In this document: one piece after another, positions 62,101 to 64,000 of the stretch
How the letters are laid out: every line of letters begins with the position of its first letter
Numbering within the stretch: the first letter of the stretch is position 1
NCBI GenBank assembly: GCA_034440615.1
Contig: JAOTOM010004874.1
Coordinates: 434,001 to 498,000, forward strand
Length of the DNA: 64,000 bases
Reading direction: 5' to 3'
Source: Ashinkailepas kermadecensis
Lineage: Eukaryota > Arthropoda > Thecostraca > Neolepadidae
Translations under genes and position numbers: made by a program
The notes under the pieces: generated by a model
The model's input: only the letters and a program-made list of their open reading frames with translations
Databases searched by the model: none
What the model was told of the DNA's origin: nothing

Positions 62101-62595
62101 TAATGGTCTTTCCCAGGTTAATGGTCTTGCTCGGAAAATAGTTCTCCCTGGGCCAGTGTTTCTTCTCCGACCAACGGCTCCAGCAAAACTTGTGACTGTT
62201 CCCAAACTGTGGTTGCGTTCACAATATAGGAAATAGCTCGCCCCAGCAGATGGTTCTCCCCAGGCTAACGAACGGCTCGGCACAGGTAAACGGTTCTCAT
62301 CAAGAGATGGTTCTCCCCAGGCTGACGGATCCGCACAGGTCAGTGGTTCTCATCAGGAGATGGTTCTCCCCAGGCTGACGGATCCGCACAGGTTAATGGC
62401 TCCATCAGGAAATGGCTCTACCCAGGCTGACGGCTGGGCACAGTTAAATGGTTCTTATCAGGAGATGGCTCCGCTTCAGCTCCAAAGGCGGTTCGGTTGG
62501 AGCGGCCTCAATCACCGCGTCCTCATAGTTGTTGGTTGCGTCAGGTTTGGCGCTCGGCGACCTTCAACGATAGAGTTCAATGACCGCGTACTTAC
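59105..62595. other. Intergenic or intronic DNA with a CpG-dense patch
   Basis: 59750-60060 is GC- and CpG-rich and holds a CACGTG E-box-like site near 60040; it could be a promoter for a minus-strand gene such as E78, but nothing ties it to a transcript. 60240-60305 duplicates caccccacaggctcca. 62240-62460 is a degenerate ggttctccccaggctgacgg repeat. Confidence 0.35.
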
Positions 62596-62633
62596 GGGCG
62601 TCGCACTGGGTGCCGTCTTTTCGCCGCCCGTTT
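62596..62633 (-). other. Strong splice-site pair around a 38-nt candidate micro-exon
   Basis: On the minus strand ctccttcctcacag precedes and CGCCC|GTAAGTACG follows a 38-nt segment. In one frame (NGRRKDGTQCDA) it would end one base into a codon, the phase needed to join the E78 finger-1 exon. No homology supports it. Confidence 0.15.
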
Positions 62634-62908
62634 CTGTGAGGAAGGAGTGTCTCGCCAGCTGAAGAAGCGTGCCAGCAGGCGTGACAGTGCGCCTGACAGT
62701 ATGCACGACTGCTGGCAAGCGCAGGCGGCCCGAACACCGGAGCACGGCCACTGGCTGAGAGGAAGCGGCAGGACGCTGCCACGACAACGTCGACAGAACG
62801 GTTGGAGGCCCTGCACCCGTACAATCAATAGAGCGGGCGCTGCTGGCCATGCCAGATACATCAATAGACACGCTGTCTCTTCAGCGGCGATATGTAGTGA
62901 GTACATCA

Positions 62909-63178
62909 TAATGGCAGCACAGCGCCATAAGGGGTGGCCATATCTAAAATGGCAGCACAGCGCCATAAGGGTGGCCATATCTAAAATGGCAGCACAGCGC
63001 CATAAGGGTGGCCATATCTAAAATGGCAGCACAGCGCCATAAGGGGTGGCCATATCTAAAATGGCAGCACAGCGCCATAAGGGGTGGCCATATCTAAAAT
63101 GGCAGCACAGCGCCATAAGGGGTGGCCAAATCTAAAATGGCAGCGCAGCGCCATAAGGGGTGGCCTTATCTAAAATAG
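62909..63178 (+). repeat. 37/38-bp minisatellite, seven units
   Basis: aaaatggcagcacagcgcca followed by taaggggtggccatatct; alternates between three and four Gs. Confidence 0.95.
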
Positions 63179-64000
63179 CGGGCTGCGATAAGGCAAATGG
63201 AAGCCATTTCTGTTGAAAACATTAAACGTATGGCGGAGTATATTTGTAGAATTGTAATTTTCAGCATAGAGTGACAAGGCGGGTGCTGGACGAGCAAGGG
63301 CAAGTGTTAGAAGCGTATTATAGTCGAATCCCCGTGCGTATCGGTTCTAGGCGCATTGCCTTAACGCGTGTTTGTGTGGCCACGCGCCTTGAAGCATGCA
63401 TGCGGAGCTAAAGTGATTTCGGATGCGATACATTCCCTGGATTATATTACTAGAGACAGCGATAAGAAGCGTCGTCCCTCCCTGGGACGAAATTCGAGAC
63501 TCCGGGATGCGAACTACACACGCTACCGGTTTGCCACCCGGAACGGATGGCAAACCGGCAACCACACAGTCGCAGTAGTGTGGTGCGAGGTGCATGGTAA
63601 GCTGCCCGCGCTCAGCAATGTTGCCGGAAGCCATTTCTTTGAACAAAAAGAGACTACTTCAAGGAAAATGTGACAAAAGTCGACAAATCTAAAAATGAAG
63701 GAACATACCTGGTTCTGGGTCAGACATTTAGAGCTTCAAATACTGTGCTACACCGCGAATCGCTTTTAAAAGTTAATGGTTTGCCCGCGGACGGAAATGT
63801 CGCCTCGAACTCTTTCTTCGAATAAAGATTAAGAGCACTTCATTGAGAATATTGGGCTAAAACGGAAAAAGGGAAATAAAATCAAAAGAGCGCATTTCAG
63901 AACTTACAACGCCAAACGCTCCAACAACAAAAAAGTTATCACGGTTTTAAAAGTATGCTGGCCAGGCCGGGTAGTGGCGGGCGCTTAGATGACCTACGGA
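63179..64000. other. Unannotated right edge
   Basis: A 101-codon frame at 63368-63673 has no recognised domain. Nothing else supportable. Confidence 0.5.

Overview
The window is eukaryotic, from an animal nuclear genome. Coding sequence is split by GT-AG introns, most of the DNA is intergenic or intronic, and tandem repeats and transposon remnants occur every few kilobases. The one gene recognised with confidence is an E78-class nuclear receptor (Eip78C/NR1E group), a type known from protostomes, so I infer a protostome invertebrate (arthropod-like or lophotrochozoan). The sequence does not let me name the species.

Layout. 1-12.8 kb: no gene recognised; GC-rich CpG-dense islands (about 0.6, 4.1-4.6, 6.1-6.5 and 7.0-7.6 kb), a (GA)n/(TA)n/(GA)n microsatellite and 23-, 31- and 61-bp tandem arrays. 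12.8-15.3 kb: an older interspersed repeat into which a 1.6-kb hAT-like foldback element (13159-14771) has inserted, with an 8-bp target duplication and a decayed coding fragment in its loop. 16.5-26 kb: (TA)n, 45-bp and 33-bp minisatellites, the GIY-YIG end of a Penelope-like retroelement (about 21.5-21.9 kb) and several CRE-like or CA-rich arrays. 26.16-28.64 kb: a 5'-truncated, broken CR1-type LINE on the minus strand with an 8-bp-repeat tail.

30.66-48.02 kb, minus strand: the E78 gene. Seven exons join in phase to give a complete two-finger DNA-binding domain, hinge, ligand-binding domain and stop codon. The N-terminal exon or exons lie upstream and were not identified. Its introns hold hAT-type MITEs with target duplications (31469-31691, 31972-32170, 39098-39283), a 3.3-kb foldback element (41631-44906) whose centre carries a roughly 1-kb GGGGTGTTGT array, and several minisatellites. 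The last codons and stop of E78 form the edge of a 34-bp tandem array that runs into the 3' flank.

48-64 kb: mostly non-coding. It holds a 0.54-kb palindromic element (49.3-49.9 kb), a tRNA-derived SINE running into a 61-bp minisatellite (52.9-54.2 kb), a 57-bp possible terminal exon (54.7 kb), a pair of inverted arrays of a 92-bp satellite (56.5-59.1 kb), a CpG-rich patch near 60 kb and a 38-bp minisatellite at 63 kb.

The long open frames in this window (up to 557 codons) are artefacts of tandem repeats and were not called as genes. I saw no CRISPR array, operon or prokaryotic feature, and no clearly new multi-gene system. The most informative observations concern the E78 gene structure and the repeat architecture.
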